A stretch of 7,570 nt of DNA from Bacteroidota bacterium (GTDB taxonomy: Bacteria; Bacteroidota; Bacteroidia; Flavobacteriales_F; PHOS-HE28), in NCBI GenBank assembly GCA_023430945.1, contig JAEYYE010000050.1:1-7570 (forward strand), written 5' to 3'. The position numbers and the translations under genes are program-made. Shown piece after piece: positions 6,053 through 7,570 of this stretch (its first letter is position 1; the number at the start of each line of letters is the position of its first letter). The notes below the pieces were generated by a model. It was not told the DNA's origin, did not search any database, and saw only the letters and a list, made by a program, of their open reading frames with translations.

Positions 6053-6706
6053 ATGGAAGCAGCGATCAAGCATTCTTCAAAAGCGAAAGAGATCCTCACC
6101 AGGATCGAAGGATCCACGAAGCTTGGTGATCTACGCACGATCGCTAAGGAGATCAGGAAGGATCATGCGCTTGCGCTGGAACTCTGGAGCGCCGGAGGTT
6201 TCATGCCGCGGCAGCTGGCGATCCTGATCATGGACCCGAAGCAGTTGGATATCGCAACCATCGATCGGCTAGATCACGACATCCAGCAACACCAGCAAAA
6301 GGAAAAGCTGCAGCTGATCGACTGGCTGATGGCGAATCAACTGGCCAGGGACAAGAAGCTGACCGCGCTGATGCTTTCCTGGAAGAACACTGCATCACCC
6401 TTGAAAAGACGGCTGTTCTGGTACCACAACGCGCGGTTGCGCTGGGTTGGACAAACACCGCCGCCGGACAGCGAAGAACTGCTTTCGGCGATCGAAAAAG
6501 GGATCGAGCAGGAAGAACCGGAGGTGCAGTGGGCGATGAACTTCCTTGCCGCGCAGATCGGGATCTTCCAGCCGGAATTCAAATCGCGCTGCATCGCACT
6601 GGGCGAACGCACGGGATTGTATAAGGATGAAATGGTCGCCAAGAACTGCACGCCGAACTACCTGCCGGAGTTCATCCGCATACAGGTGGCGAAGTTGAAG
6701 AAGTAG
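6053..6706 (+). CDS. AlkD-like DNA alkylation repair protein (HEAT-like repeats)
   Basis: The product has 217 residues from ATG 6053, 5 bp after the amaB stop. An alternative GTG at 6044, overlapping the amaB TGA as GTGA, would add three residues. The N-terminal half (LRTIAKEIRKDHALALELW, then ARQ-type helix and ILIMDPKQL) has the family pattern of the AlkD/AlkC superfamily of alpha-helical HEAT-like glycosylases. Those enzymes remove bulky or cationic N3/N7-alkylpurines from DNA. Where typical AlkD has W-D-x-x-D, this protein reads L-Q-L-I-D (86-90): the last aspartate may be Asp90, but the tryptophan and first aspartate are not there. Catalysis is therefore uncertain and it may only bind DNA, as reported for some AlkD paralogues. 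The tail (NCTPNYLPEFIRIQVAK) seems specific to a subgroup. Tight spacing suggests co-transcription with amaB, without an obvious functional link. Confidence 0.75.
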   Translation: MEAAIKHSSKAKEILTRIEGSTKLGDLRTIAKEIRKDHALALELWSAGGFMPRQLAILIMDPKQLDIATIDRLDHDIQQHQQKEKLQLIDWLMANQLARDKKLTALMLSWKNTASPLKRRLFWYHNARLRWVGQTPPPDSEELLSAIEKGIEQEEPEVQWAMNFLAAQIGIFQPEFKSRCIALGERTGLYKDEMVAKNCTPNYLPEFIRIQVAKLKK

Positions 6707-6763
6707 GGTAGGGGGTGATCCGATCAACGATCGCATTAAGTTCGATCCCGCTTCAACGACCAT

Positions 6764-7570
6764 ATGATCCGATCGGCTTTCTTACTCTTCGCGTTCCTTC
6801 TTACGGATCTGGCCTTCGCACAAGAAGATCCGATCGGAACTGATCGCCCTTTCATTCTTGGTGAGATCGAAGAGTTCCGATCGGAGATCCTGGGCGAGCA
6901 ACGTACGATCAACATCTATCTTCCGGAAGGCTACACGGCCAGCGATACGGCGCGTTTTCCGATCGTATATCTTCTTGATGGATCGGCCGATGAGGATTTC
7001 ATCCACGTGGCCGGGCTGTTCCAGTTCTGCAATTTTCCGTGGGTGAACTGTGCACCGCCATCGATCGTGATCGGCATTGCCACGGTGGATCGGCGGCGTG
7101 ACTTCACTTTCCCATCGATGATCGCTTCGGAGAAGGAAAAATTCCCGAGCAGTGGTGGATCGGAAAAGTTCATCCGTTTCATCGAGGAAGAACTTCGATC
7201 CTATGTGGAAAAGCGCTTCCGATCGAACGGCGAAAGCATGCTGATCGGACAATCATTCGGCGGGTTGCTGGCCACGGAGATCCTGTTCAAAAGGCCGCAA
7301 CTTTTCGATCGATATTTGATCGTGAGCCCGAGCCTCTGGTGGAACGATGGATCGCTGCTCGAATTCGATCCGCAGGCTTTGCGATCAAGCGAACATCCGG
7401 TAGAGATCTATCTGGCAGTAGGGAAGGAGGGACTCTCGCCCAGCGAAAAGCCGCGCGTGATGGAGGTGGATGTGAACCTGCTCGCCGAAAAGATCCGCGA
7501 CCTGAAGAACGAGCGCGTCGAACTGCATTTCGACCATCTGCCGGACGAGGATCACGCCACGATCATGCAC
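6764..7570 (+). CDS. Secreted putative esterase (Fes/IroE-like alpha/beta hydrolase), 3' end outside window
   Basis: The frame is open from ATG 6764 to the window end, giving 269 residues. The N-terminus MIRSAFLLFAFLLTDLAFA-QED is a classic signal peptide with probable cleavage after AFA. The protein is therefore exported, and periplasmic if the host is Gram-negative. The rest follows the putative esterase family (PF00756, enterochelin esterase and relatives): RTINIYLPEGY, FPIVYLLDGS, IVIGIATVDRRRDFTFP, LIGQSFGGLLATEILFKRP and IVSPSLWW. The nucleophile is Ser164 in GQSFGG. His264 in DEDHATIMH is the likely catalytic histidine, just before the edge, so most of the domain is present. Relatives cleave ferric-siderophore esters or other acyl esters; nothing here fixes the substrate. 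Fifty-seven bp separate it from the previous gene, and I saw no TAnnTTTG box there. Its DNA has the densest GATC content of the window. Confidence 0.88.
   Translation, partial: MIRSAFLLFAFLLTDLAFAQEDPIGTDRPFILGEIEEFRSEILGEQRTINIYLPEGYTASDTARFPIVYLLDGSADEDFIHVAGLFQFCNFPWVNCAPPSIVIGIATVDRRRDFTFPSMIASEKEKFPSSGGSEKFIRFIEEELRSYVEKRFRSNGESMLIGQSFGGLLATEILFKRPQLFDRYLIVSPSLWWNDGSLLEFDPQALRSSEHPVEIYLAVGKEGLSPSEKPRVMEVDVNLLAEKIRDLKNERVELHFDHLPDEDHATIMH

Noticed and set aside
6707..6763. Possible terminator hairpin CGATC-AAC-GATCG after the AlkD-like gene
   Set aside because: The stem is only 5 bp, has no T run, and is expected by chance given the GATC/CGATC excess.
6999..7014. CCACGTGG core inside the esterase, resembling a fourth parS
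   Set aside because: Only 10 of 16 bases match and the outer arms are lost; it is explained by the codons for IHVA.

Overview
The window is an ordinary-looking bacterial chromosome segment of medium-high GC content. Two candidate -7 elements fit the Bacteroidota consensus TAnnTTTG, and most start codons lack a clear Shine-Dalgarno sequence. The protein families (MnmG with a following zinc-ribbon methyltransferase, an antiquitin-type aldehyde dehydrogenase, an AlkD-like protein and a secreted Fes-type esterase) also suit that phylum. I infer a relatively GC-rich Bacteroidota/Flavobacteriales-type organism, with moderate confidence and no finer placement.

Layout, left to right. The 3' end of a DUF2779-type nuclease-like gene (+) overlaps tail-to-tail with a small two-helix membrane protein gene (-). 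A 242-bp leader follows, with nested inverted repeats and a perfect 16-bp parS palindrome. Then come mnmG and a class I SAM methyltransferase, probably co-transcribed. Next is an AT-richer stretch of about 0.5 kb holding an orphan 82-residue membrane ORF, and then a structured intergenic block with a candidate promoter. This leads into amaB (L-2-aminoadipate-semialdehyde dehydrogenase), followed 5 bp later by an AlkD-like DNA alkylation repair protein. The window ends inside a secreted alpha/beta-hydrolase esterase that runs off the 3' edge.

The most striking signal is not a gene. Three identical copies of TGTTCCACGTGGAACA lie within 2 kb (921-936, 2448-2463, 2888-2903): one intergenic, one inside mnmG in one reading frame, and one at the start of the methyltransferase in another frame. 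This matches the ParB/Spo0J centromere site parS. It suggests an origin-proximal chromosome-segregation locus overlaid on housekeeping genes.

A second genome-scale signal is heavy over-use of GATC. I counted about 160 by hand, roughly five to six times a simple base-composition expectation, in all reading frames and in intergenic DNA. It is absent from 3730-4268, which coincides with the AT-richer orphan stretch and suggests that piece was acquired from elsewhere.

Functionally the genes are a mixed housekeeping set: tRNA wobble modification, lysine/pipecolate catabolism, DNA repair and a secreted hydrolase. I see no CRISPR array, transposase, rRNA, tRNA or evident defence island. Apart from the parS cluster and the GATC bias, no new multi-gene system is visible.
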